From: Polytrichum commune | Taxonomy: Eukaryota > Streptophyta > Polytrichopsida > Polytrichales > Polytrichaceae | Direction: 5' to 3' | Assembly: GCA_950295325.1 (NCBI GenBank) | Contig: OX485805.1 | Coordinates: forward strand, 23,919,501-23,983,500 | Length of the DNA stretch: 64,000 bases | In this document: positions 1 to 11,508 of the stretch, piece by piece | How the letters are laid out: the number at the start of each line of letters is the position of its first letter | How positions within the stretch are numbered: the stretch's first letter is position 1 | Made by a program: the position numbers and the translations under genes | The notes under the pieces: generated by a model | Seen by the model: the letters and a program-made list of their open reading frames with translations, nothing else | Databases searched by the model: none | What the model was told of the DNA's origin: nothing

Positions 1-84
1 TTCGAACTACACTCAAGACTTGCATGTTGAGACGAAACCGCCCGCATGTGGATGTTATTCGATTATGTGTCTTCATTGAACACA

Positions 85-440
85 TGTATTTCAATTGGTG
101 TGTGGTTAGGTGAGGATCAAAGAACAAACACCCATGAAAACTAATGTCTAAGAAAGACCATACTACATTTACAAATTTTATTAACTATTCCACGCTGAAC
201 AGTGAACACAATTGGAAAGACCTATGTAATTAGTTTAAAAAATCAACTAACATGCACTTCGATAATCATAACTAGTTAACAAATCACGTAATTAGGTTTG
301 ATTTTCAATCCAACTCTTGATGGTGCTTCGTCGTGGATTTGCTAATGCAACACAAGTTGTGGTGTTGTGAGAATCTAATCGGCAGAAGTTGGAGCATGAA
401 AAACAAACTGAATTACACCCACATTAACTTCACTTACACA
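85..440 (+). repeat. Dispersed repeat family A, copy 1
   Basis: About 330 bp recognised by a shared block around GGTTAGGTGAGGATCAAAGA followed by AGTGAACACAATTGGAAAGA. Further copies lie at about 900-1215 (-), 22435-22760 (+), 24195-24480 (+) and 42845-43180 (-). No coding potential or family name is recognised. Copies 1 and 2 face each other in inverted orientation. Confidence 0.6.
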
Positions 441-899
441 CACACACACATACAAGTAGTCCACTTCCTTGATCATCCAAGATTACGGATCAAAGACGCA
501 CAAGGTTTGATGCACAGGGAGAATAGAATAAGCTCCCTATTTCATGTGTGCGAACATTTTCATCATGTTGACTTGAAACTTAAGAGTCTGAGAAGTCACA
601 AAAGGATTCTCCAAGTGTAATGAGATCCTTGTGCTCTGACGTTGTTTTGTGTCGTGATGCCTGCCCACTCAATCACGTTGAAGCAAAAAGTGAAGTGAAG
701 TTTACTTTGTGTGCATCTTGACTCGAGATCCTTGCCACGATGAGATCGGAGCCAACATTAGGTATGTTATAAGTATATCACACAATTGGAAGGATCTATA
801 TCATCTATCTATATGTCTATATATATATATATATATAACTCTTGTATCTTAACTCATATTTTATAACTTGAAATGAAAATAAGGTATGTGGGTATTAAG

Positions 900-1215
900 T
901 GGTTTCTTTTTCATGTTCTCCATCTTCTACTGCCTAGATTTACATGACAACACGCGTCTTGCATTAGCAAATCTCTACGATGAAACATTTGCAAAACTCG
1001 GATCTCCCATTATTTAGTTATGCTTATCGAAAGTGCACGTTTGCTGATTTCTTAATGAAATGCATAGGTCCACCCAGTTGTATGTATAGTTGAGTGTAGA
1101 GTAGTTGTTAATATTTGAAGACGTAGTCCAATCTCTTTCAAACATGTGTCTTTGTGTAGTTTGCTCTTTGATCCTCACGGAACCACGTATCAATCAAATC
1201 TAGGGGTCCGATTAA
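900..1215 (-). repeat. Dispersed repeat family A, copy 2
   Basis: Reverse-strand copy of the repeat at 85-440, matching along most of its length by eye. With that copy it forms an inverted pair about 1.1 kb across. The interval 440-900 between them holds a TA microsatellite (about 811-836) and nothing else I recognise. Confidence 0.55.
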
Positions 1216-1488
1216 GAAAAGTGGCCGCTTAAGACCCATCTATCTTATGGGTGATTTACAATCGCTAGCCGGACGAGACAATATCATTAGCCGATTCAAT
1301 GATCAAATTTGTTTGTAAAGTTGGAAGTGCCAACAATAGGGTCACATACCTTAAGACAAAACGTATGAATTTGGAGCAGATTTAGAGCATAAATGGAACG
1401 GCATGTGTGATCACTTGAGATAAACACGTGAAGAGAGTCCTAGAGAAACCCTACCACAACCCCACCCGATTACATTAAAGAGCCGTTC

Positions 1489-1906
1489 CAAGTTCGCTTC
1501 ACACTATGCTTGAGGGACCAACGGAGTATGTGAATCCAAGATGGATGTAAAGTCTACATGGATTCCTACATGGCATCGAATGGATCATGTTTCATGGTCA
1601 GTTGGACTATTTTCAAAAACCACCTCTTGGAGGTAGGCCTAGCACAAAACCAGGAAACCATGGCACTCCGAACGCTCACAACTGTTGATTTATTCTATTT
1701 GATCATGCGTGAGGACCCGGATGGATAGAAATTCATTGAAATAGCAGTTGGTTGAGGGCCTAGTCACATATGACTTCACACGACACTTGAGGGTCTGTGA
1801 CCACACTACATGATTTTGGAGGTGTCTTGGGACGACCTTTGGACACTTTCTTTTGGGCTCTCACAATTTCATGGTCACAGCTCATGGCTCGTGTGTGAAG
1901 TGGCCC
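1489..1906 (-). mobile_element. TIR element family B (AGGGCCACTTCACAC ends), copy 1
   Basis: Reverse-orientation copy of the element at 25256-25763. The right end shows GTGTGAAGTGGCCCT and the left end a degenerate version with CGCTTCACACTA. No transposase reading frame; non-autonomous. No clear target-site duplication, so the superfamily is undecided. Confidence 0.55.
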
Positions 1907-2147
1907 TCAAAGCAAACAATGCAGACCCTTCGAAACATAAGATCCCCCCATGGGGTCCATTCAAATCAAATATAAACTATACTATCTACTTGAAATTTTC
2001 TTCTTTTGTTCCCATTGATGTGGGCCCTATCAACTTTGGACATCCTAAGCTAAACCTTCATCAAGTTTGAAAATTTCCTAATAGAAATCTGCGTGGAAAT
2101 CCAAATAGCATGCAACCATAAAGAAAAATGAAAATAGAAACACACGC

Positions 2148-3043
2148 ACACTTGCACATCACCCAAATTCAATAAAAACACGGTTAGCAACATGAGTCAA
2201 TAAGCAACAACACCATAGATTTTTTTTAGAGAGTGGCCTGAAGCCTTTAAAAAACCCCACCTAATTCTCTAGCCCAGTATGCCACTAACGTAGTTTCTCG
2301 ATCATAAAACTATCGAGTGGGAAAGAACCAACGATAAAGGAACCATGATTTCTATAGTTGAGTTTGCTCAAACATGCGAGTTTGGAGTAGATTGTGCCAC
2401 GAGTCACGCTCATGTCACCCGAATTCAATCAAAACACAGTAGCAACAGGAGTCGGTGAGCAAAAACACCATAGATTTTTTCAGAGAGCGGCATGAAGCCT
2501 TTAAAAAAATCCACCTAATTCTCTAGCCAAGTATGCCACTCACGTAGTCTCTTGATCATAAAACTATCGAGAGGAAAAGAACCGAAGATACAGAAACCAC
2601 AATTTCCATAGCTGAAGTTTGCTCAAACATGCGAATTTGGAGTAAATTGTGCCACGAGTCACGCTCACATCACCCAAATTGAATCAAAACACAATAACAA
2701 CATGAATCGGTGAGCAACAACACCATAGATTATACAGAGAGCAACATGAAGCCTTTAAGAAATTCCACCTAATTCTCTAGCCAAGTATGCCATTCACGTA
2801 GTCTCTCAATCATAAAACTATCGAGAGGAAAAGAACCGACGATAAAGAAACCATGATTTCCATAGCCGAGTTTGCTCAAACATGCGAATTCGGAGTAGAT
2901 TGTGCCACGAGTCACGCTCACGTCACCCGAATTCAATCGAAACACAGTAGCAACAGGAGTCGGTGAGCAACAACACCATAGATTGTTTACAGAGCAGCAT
3001 GAATCCTTTTAAAAATTCCACCCAATTCTCTAGACAGTAGTCT
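2148..3043 (+). repeat. Tandem repeat, about 254-bp unit, 3.5 copies
   Basis: Landmarks such as CACGAGTCACGCTCA recur at 2400, 2655 and 2908, giving a period of 253-255 bp. Each unit carries CAACACCATAGATT and CTCTAGCCAAGTATGCC. Units differ by scattered substitutions. No reading frame runs through it. The following 3044-3497 holds no recognised gene. Confidence 0.8.
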
Positions 3044-3497
3044 CGAGTCCCCCACATTCATGACTCCTGGTTCTGATCGATCGATCAATGGATTCATTCT
3101 GAAAGTTCTTGCCTCGCTGCCTCACTGCCTCCACTTACAACTGACAGCCACAGTCACAGCTACTAAGTCGTTTGCGAACGAAGGAAGGGAAGTGATTGCA
3201 ATGTCAGAGAGTTTTGCCGCCGCCCAGCCGACAGTATTATGTAGTTGAATTTGTCTTGTTTTTCTTTTTTTTCATGATATTATACCGAGTCTCCTTAAAT
3301 AAACGATCGATTACATGTGCCCAGGTCCCGGTCGCATGCAAGTGAGATCCAAGCTTGCACTTAAAAATTGCAACTCAATCGTACTGTCTGATCGATCGAG
3401 CCAGTGAGTGGTGTACTTTGTGGGGCGGCACGCCTGACCCACTCCAAACACAAAGTGACTTGAGTTTCTTCTTTAAATTTCAAGAAATCGATCTCAT

Positions 3498-3658
3498 AAC
3501 ATCATTCAGATCCATAACAGTGTTATGTGGGACCAACATTATTCCACGGAATATTCCATGATGTTTCCCGATTTCGGATTGAATGTGGAGAGTATCAGGG
3601 AATATTTTGTGGAGAATTGTCAGTCCCACAGAACATTGTTATGGATCTGAATAATGTT
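3498..3658. repeat. Imperfect hairpin of about 160 bp, MITE-like
   Basis: Two arms of about 60 bp are inverted copies, sharing ATTCAGATCCATAACA at the outer end and GAATATTCC near the loop. This is a typical foldback-type MITE shape. A 19-20-nt poly-G tract follows at about 3729. Confidence 0.6.
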
Positions 3659-3799
3659 GTGTTAGTCGTTCATAACATAACCAACCTTCTTGTTCTCTTG
3701 CATAATAAGTTATGAGGTTGTGCATTAGGGGGGGGGGGGGGGGGGCGCAAGTATCAAGCATGAACTGCAGTACATATGATACTTAGTGTCGTTGATTCT

Positions 3800-4580
3800 A
3801 AGGTCCACTTCACACACGAGCCAAGAGTTGTGACCATGAAATTGTGGGAGCCCAGAAGAAAGTGACCAAAGGCCGTCCCAAGGCACCTCCTACATCATGT
3901 AGTGTGGTCATGGACCCTCAAGTGTAGTGTGAAGCCATATGTGACCGGGCCCTCAACCAAATGCTATTTCAATAAATTTTTGTTCATGCGGGTCCTCACA
4001 CATGATAAAATAGAATAAATCAACGGTTGTGTTCAGTGTTCAAGATTGAAACTCTCGTATGAGTTTCATTTTGAAGGGCTCTCAAATTTTAGCTCTTCAG
4101 TTGAAGAGCTCGTTGAAATCCAAGACGTCAATCTAAGAATATAGAAATGTAATACAAAACTCATATTAAACTTGTGCATGAATTACATGTTACATGTTTC
4201 TAGTATAATGTGAAGAATTGAGGATCAACCATCTAACTCCACTTCTTGTAATGACAATGCCCTATGCTTGTTGGTTCTTGTGGTGGGCAAATTATATTGA
4301 GGACTTCAAGTGACATCTTCATTTTCAATTTGGGCCATATCGTGCTTGAAGGGCATTGAAGACTTCAGTCTTGAACACTGATCCTGTCCGACCCAAACTT
4401 CTTTCGAGAGTCCGTTGCCTGGGTCAAAAAATACTGCCATGTAGGCATTTTGGAGAGCGACGGCCTTTGGACTTTGGCCTCTAGTGTGAAGGGTCGAGAG
4501 GTTGGATTCTTGGTTTCTTGCAATCTGATTGGTGGAAATCGACGGCCTCTCGACCTTCAGCCATAGTGTGAAGCGGCCCT
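3800..4580 (+). mobile_element. TIR element family B, copy 2
   Basis: Begins GGTCCACTTCACACACGAGC and closely follows the left half of the element at 25256-25763 (about 230 bp). The right end reads GTGTGAAGCGGCCCT, a mutated inverse of the start. The middle is unrelated to the 25.3-kb copy, so the two may be different deletion derivatives. Confidence 0.5.
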
Positions 4581-5790
4581 AAAACCCCACAAATCATATG
4601 AAACTCTAGATTGAATCAGGTTTTCATCACGAATATACATTAAATGTCCAAAAACATTTTTGGATTACATTGGAACCACTGAACTTCGGCATGAGGCCAA
4701 ACATGTTACAGGCTCAAAAACTATATATATCTCTAGAATAAGAGTGACGCGGGGTGTGTCAAGTGATTTTAGTAGCGTGAAAGATTCTCTATTTCAATGA
4801 AAGATTGTTCTCCTCACAAAATGATGCCAGGTGTCGTCTCTGTGTTGGCTGGGACACGTTAGAATCCAACATGGAACTACTGCGAGGATGAAATAGAGCG
4901 CCCAAGTCTACACAAGTTACGGGACGTGAATGCTAATTAAGTCACGGGAGTCTTATGACAATTTTGGGACTTTTTAATTAGCATGCACATTATGGGAGTT
5001 GCGGCCTCTTCAAGTTGAGTGCAATCTGTGCATGAGATATGGTGGAAAACATAAAGCATTAGGTTGCACTTAAAAATGCCCATTGATGTTGATACGATGG
5101 AGGGATGGATGGAAGCTGGGTTGAAGTAATTTTATAGAGCCCATCTTAATTCTCACAATGGGAGTTGATTTGGGCCACATTTCTTCTTAACTCACGGTAA
5201 GTTTCTAGTAGAAAATTAGTGTGGGTCATATTGATTATTTTTGTGGAAATTCATATGGGTGAATTATATTATTTTGTGCTATTTAAAAAAATCAATGTGT
5301 TTGTTAGAAGCCTTCATGAAGACTTAAGGGAAAGACCCAGGGTCCTGGACCGACATTAATTTTATCTTGACTAGATAATTAGTGTGGCCCATGCTAATTA
5401 TTGAGTTTAGTGTCACATAATGTTTGATAATAGTTTTTTTACTTAGAATATAATTTCCTAACAAACAAATTATTCTATGCCTTATTTCTATAATATGCTT
5501 AACACTCATTTAAATTTATTACAGAAAAAATTGGTCTAAAGGATACGAGTTGACGGTAAAGTCACCAAAAGTGGGGACCAACTCAGGTTTTTTGAAGGAT
5601 CTCCCATATTTGCCACTTCCAACACTTGTGTTAGTGAACTAAAAGAAACTAGGGAGGGAAGTCATTTTGCTCTCTTTCAAGGCAACAAAACTATAAGAAA
5701 GTTTCAAAATCTTTTTGTGAGCTTAATTCCATTTGGGGAGTCGCAAGTGCAAGAGGAGCAAGAAGATACATGTGCACACAGGTGACTCCC
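4581..5790. other. Intergenic, nothing recognised
   Basis: AT-rich sequence with only short spurious reading frames. Two short direct repeats around ATTAGTGTGG(G/C)(T/C)CAT occur near 5215 and 5390. No gene, RNA or bounded element can be supported. Confidence 0.6.
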
Positions 5791-5794
5791 CCCC

Positions 5795-6450
5795 AGAACA
5801 TAACAAAACACACCACTCTTTGTCTACACAATGATTTAAGCTCAAGAAAAACTTGGGCAACTTTCTATTAATTCTCATGAACTTAGGGTTTTGGAACTAG
5901 AACCACAGCAGGTTTCACCTACTTTACTCCACAAATGACTCTAACACTTGGCAAACTCCCAAACCCATGGTGCATTGACCTACAACGAAGTAATGTTATG
6001 TAGTTGGAATCTTCATGCTTAAATCAAATGTACTCCAAATGAGTCGAGGAAAAGCTCAAACGTTGCTCGCCTGAATGCAAACAAACGATCAAGTTAGAGA
6101 AAATTCCAGTAGGACAAACTCGTCGAAAGCCTAGTTTCTAACAACCCAACATCACTCTTTATCTACACGATGATTTAAGCCTAAGAAAACTTTGGGTGTC
6201 TTTGTATTACTCCTCATAAACTTAGGGTTTGGGGACTAGACCCATAGTCACTTTCATCTACTTTACTCCACAAACGCGTGGCAAACTCCCGACCCCACCG
6301 CGCATTGACCTACAACCGAGCAATGTAACGTAGTGAAGATTCTTCACACTTAAAATTAAATGTATTCCAAACGAGTGGAGGCACGGCTCGAGCGCCGCTC
6401 GCGTGAATGGAGACAAACAAACCAAGTTGAAGAAAATTTCGGTGGTCGAG
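5795..6450. repeat. Tandem duplication, about 341-bp unit, two copies
   Basis: CACTCTTTGTCTACAC at about 5813 recurs as CACTCTTTATCTACAC at about 6154, and the copies align along their length. The second copy keeps several CpG sites near 6380-6410 that read TG or CA, or are lost, in the first. No coding function recognised. Confidence 0.75.
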
Positions 6451-6879
6451 CTCACAAGTCATGTGATGTCTTTAAGTAGGAAGAAGGTAGTAGTAGAAGT
6501 AGTAGTATACTTATATATAAGAACGTTTTTTAATTTAATATTCCGCATTTTTTTTAAATATATTCTTCTTCTTTGCTTCCGCCAGTTCAGTTAAACCGAG
6601 TCTTGGAAGGGGCCATGGAATCAGCTGACAGTGGAGCCGGTGCAGTTGGTAGGCTCCAAAGTGCACATGACTCACTCTGACTGACTCTTGCCACTTTTCG
6701 AGGCCCCACCCACTTCCAACATAAAAGGACTCCTCATCCACTTCGCCCCCCGGGCAAACCCTATTTTTTTTTGTTGTTGTTGTTGTCGTCGTTGGTGATG
6801 GTGGTGGTGGGGGGGAGGGTAAAATTAAAAGTTACGTTCAATGGGTGGTGGTGGTGTTGACCGGTGCCGATCGGCGGCA

Positions 6880-7275
6880 TATATGTAGCAAGGATGGTAA
6901 CGAAAGTGTTTGGAGTTCTCTACACCGTTTATATGTTACGTTGTTGTTCTTTTCAGCTTCTAGTAGTAGCTAGGATGGTAACGAAAGTGTTTGGAGTTCT
7001 CTACTCCGTTTATATGTTATGTTATGTTATGTTTGTTGCTCTCTGTAACTTTTAGTAGTAGCTAGGATGATAACGAAAGTGTTTGGAGTTCTCTATTCCG
7101 TTTATATGTTATGTTATGTTTGTTGCTCTCTGTAGTTTTTAGTAGTAGCTAGGATGGTAACGAAAGTGTTTGGAGTTCTCTAACTCCGTTTATATGTTGT
7201 GTTATGTTGTTGCTCTCTGTAACTTTTAGTAGTAGCTATGGATGGTAACAAAAGTGTTTGGAATTCTCTACATTG
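6880..7275 (+). repeat. Tandem repeat, about 84-91-bp unit, about five copies
   Basis: Unit marked by GGATGGTAACGAAAGTGTTT and GTTCTCTACTCCGTTTATATG, beginning near 6890, 6974, 7065, 7152 and 7240. The last unit is partial and abuts the TIR element at 7281. The reading frame open through two units is a by-product of the repeat. Confidence 0.8.
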
Positions 7276-7280
7276 TTTAC

Positions 7281-7977
7281 GGTATTTAGTGTCACGTACA
7301 CTACTTGCGCAAAGGGCTTAAACTAGATGCCTAGAGGTTTCAAAGTGTTCAATTTATTAATGGTCAATATGGTATTCTTTGTCGACGCAAGTAACTTTCT
7401 TAAAGTGAAAATTTTACTACTATTATGACCCTTTTTCCTTCTTTTTTTGGAACACAAGAGCCACTTGACCAATTGGCTAGATTTCCGTCAAGTAGAGAGA
7501 CGATTCCACGGTTGGGAGTCGAACCACCAACCACTCCGTTTGGTTTGGGTACCTTTCCACTATCATCTAGTAGTTTAGGGTCATCTTGGACCACACATTA
7601 TGACATTTAGGATGATAGCATATTGGGGTACTTCAGATGATAGTTTTGCGATTTAGTATGCAAGTGGAAGACATTGTTGAGCATATTGATGGCAAGTGTC
7701 ATGTGTTCATAATTTAGTATGAAAAAAGAAGATGTTCTTTGAGCATAGTAATGTCAAGTGTCATTTGCGTACACTTTAGTCAACGTGTAGACCATTGTGT
7801 AACATAGGCATACACCTCATAACACAATTGAACATACTCATGCCAAGATGTTAGTAAGTGCGCTTGAACTCCAAGTGTCATGAGGTGACACTAATGATGA
7901 AGTTGTTGATCATTGTAGCCTAATATAAGCCTCAAAATAGAGTAAGCAACATTATTACACATGTGACACTAAATACC
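7281..7977. mobile_element. TIR element family C (GGTATTTAGTGTCA ends), with nested SINE
   Basis: Starts GGTATTTAGTGTCACGTAC and ends GTGACACTAAATACC, an exact inverse over 14 bp. About 430 bp match, in reverse, the element at 28898-29322. A SINE-like insertion occupies 7431-7593, so the unoccupied element was about 534 bp. No transposase; non-autonomous. Confidence 0.65.
7431..7593 (-). mobile_element. tRNA-like SINE candidate, copy 1
   Basis: Read on the - strand it has a head with CCCTAAACTACTAGATGATA, a perfect Pol III box-B match GGTTCGACTCC, a body with CTCTCTACTTGAC, and an A-rich tail at 7431-7450. Related copies are at 9799-9995 and 62500-62660. It sits inside the family C element. 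Confidence 0.6.
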
Positions 7978-9798
7978 GAGTGCGATGTGCATATTGCACT
8001 CAAGTGTAGGGTAATGTGCCAACATGAATGTCCTTTCACATGCACCTACGGGGAGTTTCATATGGTGATGAGTTGGATTGCTTTGAGGTGGATTTTAAAG
8101 TCGGCCAAATGTCAAGCAATTCTCGGGTGTTGGAGGGTTGGGTATGTTGAGGTCTTCTATAAACACCCTCCCTAAAGTGGCTACCAATGTACAACCATCC
8201 TCAATTTGTCAAACATTGGAATAAGGAGACTTCCTTCCTTTCAGAAGGTGGGCTCAGTTTGAACAAACTAGGATTTAAACAAATATGGACAAAAGACTCA
8301 ACCAAAAATAATAGTGAATTTGAGAATTTTTTTGTGCACCATCAAGACATACACATTGCAAAAATATGTATACATTTGAGGAAAGAGACCCAAAGAATAT
8401 GACAATTTAAACCCTAATCATACACATTGTTGATTGCTATCCATTTGTATCTCAATCGATCATACCTAAAATCAACTTATTTCTTAAGTGTACTTCTAAA
8501 TTGGCTGAAATATACCTTTCAATTGTTGTCAAAGATTTAAGTCAAAATGCAAAGCATGAGTGTCATTAGATATAAATACATACATTGTTTCATCAATGTC
8601 ATATATGAGTGTGTTATTTTCAATCATCGACATAAGATGATGTACTAAATTCCAAAATTTATAACCCCTAAATTCCAAGATTTTGGTTTGAAGACTTGGT
8701 GAGGCTTGTAGTAATTGTGTATATGATATGTTGTACATTAAACCTCTATGTCTTTTAAGGCTCGAGTTACTTCGAGGAAGGAAGGAATTCAATTCCGGAG
8801 ACAGGCTAGAGACTAGGCATGCAGATCTTATAGAGGTTGTTATGAAGCCATGCCACGACTTATAACATCGATAGTGGAATCAATTGCCGCATGTAAGTTT
8901 GTCCTTTAGAGCCCGCGAATTTGGCTTCCTAAAGGCCCGGTGAGAATATTCAAGGGAAATTCCATGCGGTGAGAGTACATAAGATGTGTGGTGCTATTGT
9001 GGGGGCAATTTCACAAACAAAATTTGTGGCCATTGGATTGGATTGGGAATTACGTAGGGAGACTGTCATTTAAAGTTTCAGAATTGGAGTTGAGATGTGG
9101 AAGTTACAAGGAACATAGTAGTCGTAAAAATGTCATATTCACATGCAACTTTTTTTACCTTTTTTTATTTTTCAAGGCCGACTCAGTTTCTAGTCTTGCA
9201 GAGTGCACTTGAGCTTTGGAAAGAGTCGTAGTTGGCAAAAACTTGTGTAGTTTGGCAATGCCTGTCTCCAAAGACCAATTCTAGTTGGCCTTCCTTGTGT
9301 TCGAGGAAATGACACATGTGATTTTTTACATGCCATGTGATGTTTTCATGAATACCATGTTAAGAGACCAAAGCAAATGTTTTCTTTCGCTTGAAACAAT
9401 AAAATAATTCCTCTTGATTGGCGCCACCTATTCAACTTAAAATGGTTAACACATTTTGAACACATAGTCCAATCTCATCGTGACACATGTCTTTTGAGTG
9501 TTCATTCATATTTATAAGCCTTGTCATACATGTATCACTCAAAAATAAGGTTATGGTTAAGATGAGTGACCCTCAACAAATTTACAATGAGGTTAAACTC
9601 TAGTGGGTTAAACCTTGCGATCAAGTGACAAACACATAAATACTTGTCAATGTGGGCATGGTAAAGGGACACCAAGTGAATTATGTACTAAACAACAACC
9701 ATTGGGTGGACCTGGCCAAACAACGGATGGCCGCGAGTCAGGTGCAACCCATGACCATCATTGGGCCATTACCTAAGGTAATTCTCATTGGGAAGATC
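7978..9798. other. Intergenic, nothing recognised
   Basis: No gene supported; reading frames up to 87 codons have no familiar features. Around 9440-9560 there is a partial, degraded match to dispersed repeat family A (GAACACATAGTCCAATCTC). Confidence 0.55.
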
Positions 9799-9995
9799 TT
9801 ATTATTATTATTATTATTATTATTGACAGAAGACCGACAGGCCGACGCCAAAGCACATGAGGTAGTTGACCACCTGGCAAGTGTTATGTCAAGTAGAGAG
9901 GAGATTTCATAGCCAAGAATCGAACCGTCAACCTTTTCCTTGAGATTTGGATATCTCTCCACCATCATCCAATAGTTTAGGGTTGTTTCAGACCA
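9799..9995 (-). mobile_element. tRNA-like SINE candidate, copy 2
   Basis: On the - strand: CCCTAAACTATTGGATGATG head, box-B-like GGTTCGATTCT, CTCTCTACTTGACATAAC body, and a tail of about eight AAT units (9799-9824 on +). The simple-repeat tail and the internal promoter-like box are SINE hallmarks. Aligns with copy 1 over about 150 bp. Confidence 0.65.
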
Positions 9996-11407
9996 ATTGA
10001 GAAGAGATTATGCACACCATTCAATACATTTGGAACCAATCTTTTTGTGCTTGAATGCCAGTGATTCACCCTAGAAAAAACTTTAGTGGAAAACATAATC
10101 TCTTCCCGATGGAAATCACATAATATGTAGCTTATGTTGATGTGTAAACATGGTGACGCTACAACTGTATGAATGTATTGGTGCTCAATTTTTGTGAGTG
10201 GAGGATGTCCAAATATAGCCCTTTTGTCGAGATTTGAGGTTCTCAATTATCGCTCCATGTAAGATTCAACTCTTGGTGTAATCCAAAATCACCGTTTGTC
10301 CTTCCAATGATGTAAACAATGATAAAAAGCAATGATGGTTCATGAAATGCTTTTTTCATAACGGAAAAGTGGCTTTTATATAATGAACTTTTATATCATC
10401 GGGCGCAAGTTAAATGAATGTCTTAAAAATTCTTTTAGCTGCGTTGACTTTTTAGGCACAAAATCATTTGGGGGAAGAGACAAACAGGAGGTGTTGTTTT
10501 GCGGTGCGGGGTTGGAGCTCGGTAAGTCCCTCCCAAATGATCAACCACTAGAAGAAAAGACTTGTTCATTATAATCATTTGTTGCATGTTTGCAACTTGT
10601 CCATTGTAACCTGTGGTGAGAAAACACATAAAATAAATAAAATCCAATTGTCAACTGGAAGTTTTTGAATGTGGTTTCTAGATAGTTGCAATAAGAAACC
10701 TTCAGTTGACAACCGAGATGATTTATTTATGCATTTTTCTCATCATCAGTTGTAGTGGGGAAGACATAAAAAAATAAAATTTCACGCATAATGTGGCTTT
10801 TGGGTAAAGTTTTGTGACACCTACATGGGGGAGGGTGAAAACAAAATGAAACATTGTATGACTAGGTTACATTGTATCAACTTCTAATCATGGAGGACAA
10901 GACCCCAAGAAAATAAATTAAAAAAAAGAAGAGCAGTAAAGTTTTCAACATATCATGTGAACTTTTAACATATATAAGCTACTTTCACAAAATTGGAGTT
11001 GGGCCAAAACCTGTGGAGTCGTGTGAGTGGAGACATGTGGAACCGTGTGAGTGGAGACATGTGGAACCGTGTGAGTGTGTCTTCAAGTGCTTATTCAATG
11101 CAACAAATTATTTTCTCTGGTAATTTTCATCCAACATAACAGTCACTATCATAGTAACATCGAATATTATAAATATTTACGATATGTTAGAGAAACTACA
11201 CTTACAAGGATATTCAATGTTTGATTATATTTAATGATGTTACCACCCTACCCTACTCAACATTAATTTTCCATTCCTTGATAATTAGTGTTAGACATAA
11301 ATGTGCCGTTACCTTCCCTACTACCACCTCCCTTCTTCTGAAGCATGGATTTCATTGGAATACCAACACTAAAATCAAACATGTAACTTCCACATATTAT
11401 CATATTT
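9996..11407. other. Intergenic with one hairpin
   Basis: No recognised gene. It contains the hairpin at 10615-10746, listed separately, and short direct repeats of GTGGAACCGTGTGAGTG at about 11010-11080. Confidence 0.5.
10615..10746. repeat. Hairpin of about 130 bp
   Basis: Left arm (10615-10667) and right arm (10695-10746) pair over about 50 bp. TTGTCAACTGGA on the left matches the inverse of CTTCAGTTGACAA on the right, with further pairing of the A/T-rich flanks. It could be a MITE relic or a small-RNA hairpin. Confidence 0.5.
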
Positions 11408-11508
11408 GATATTTAGTGTTTGAGTTTACATTCAATGTTACTTACTTTCATAGGGTTATCAACATTTAATGTATGCGTTCGTATTTAGTGTATCAAACAC
11501 TAAATATC
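11408..11508. mobile_element. Short MITE, family C-like ends (GATATTTAGTGTTTG)
   Basis: Starts GATATTTAGTGTTTGA and ends ATCAAACACTAAATATC, inverted copies over about 16 bp in an element of 101 bp. The end motif is shared with the family C elements at 7281 and 28696. Confidence 0.6.

Noticed and set aside
3729..3747. G homopolymers at 3.7, 28.5 and 44.5 kb as further family E ends
   Set aside because: No matching C-run end, AT-rich family E interior or target duplication was found near them.
7500..7545. A functional tRNA gene (box-B match)
   Set aside because: Only the box B is convincing; no acceptor stem or anticodon arm folds around it. The SINE interpretation fits better because of two further copies with tails.
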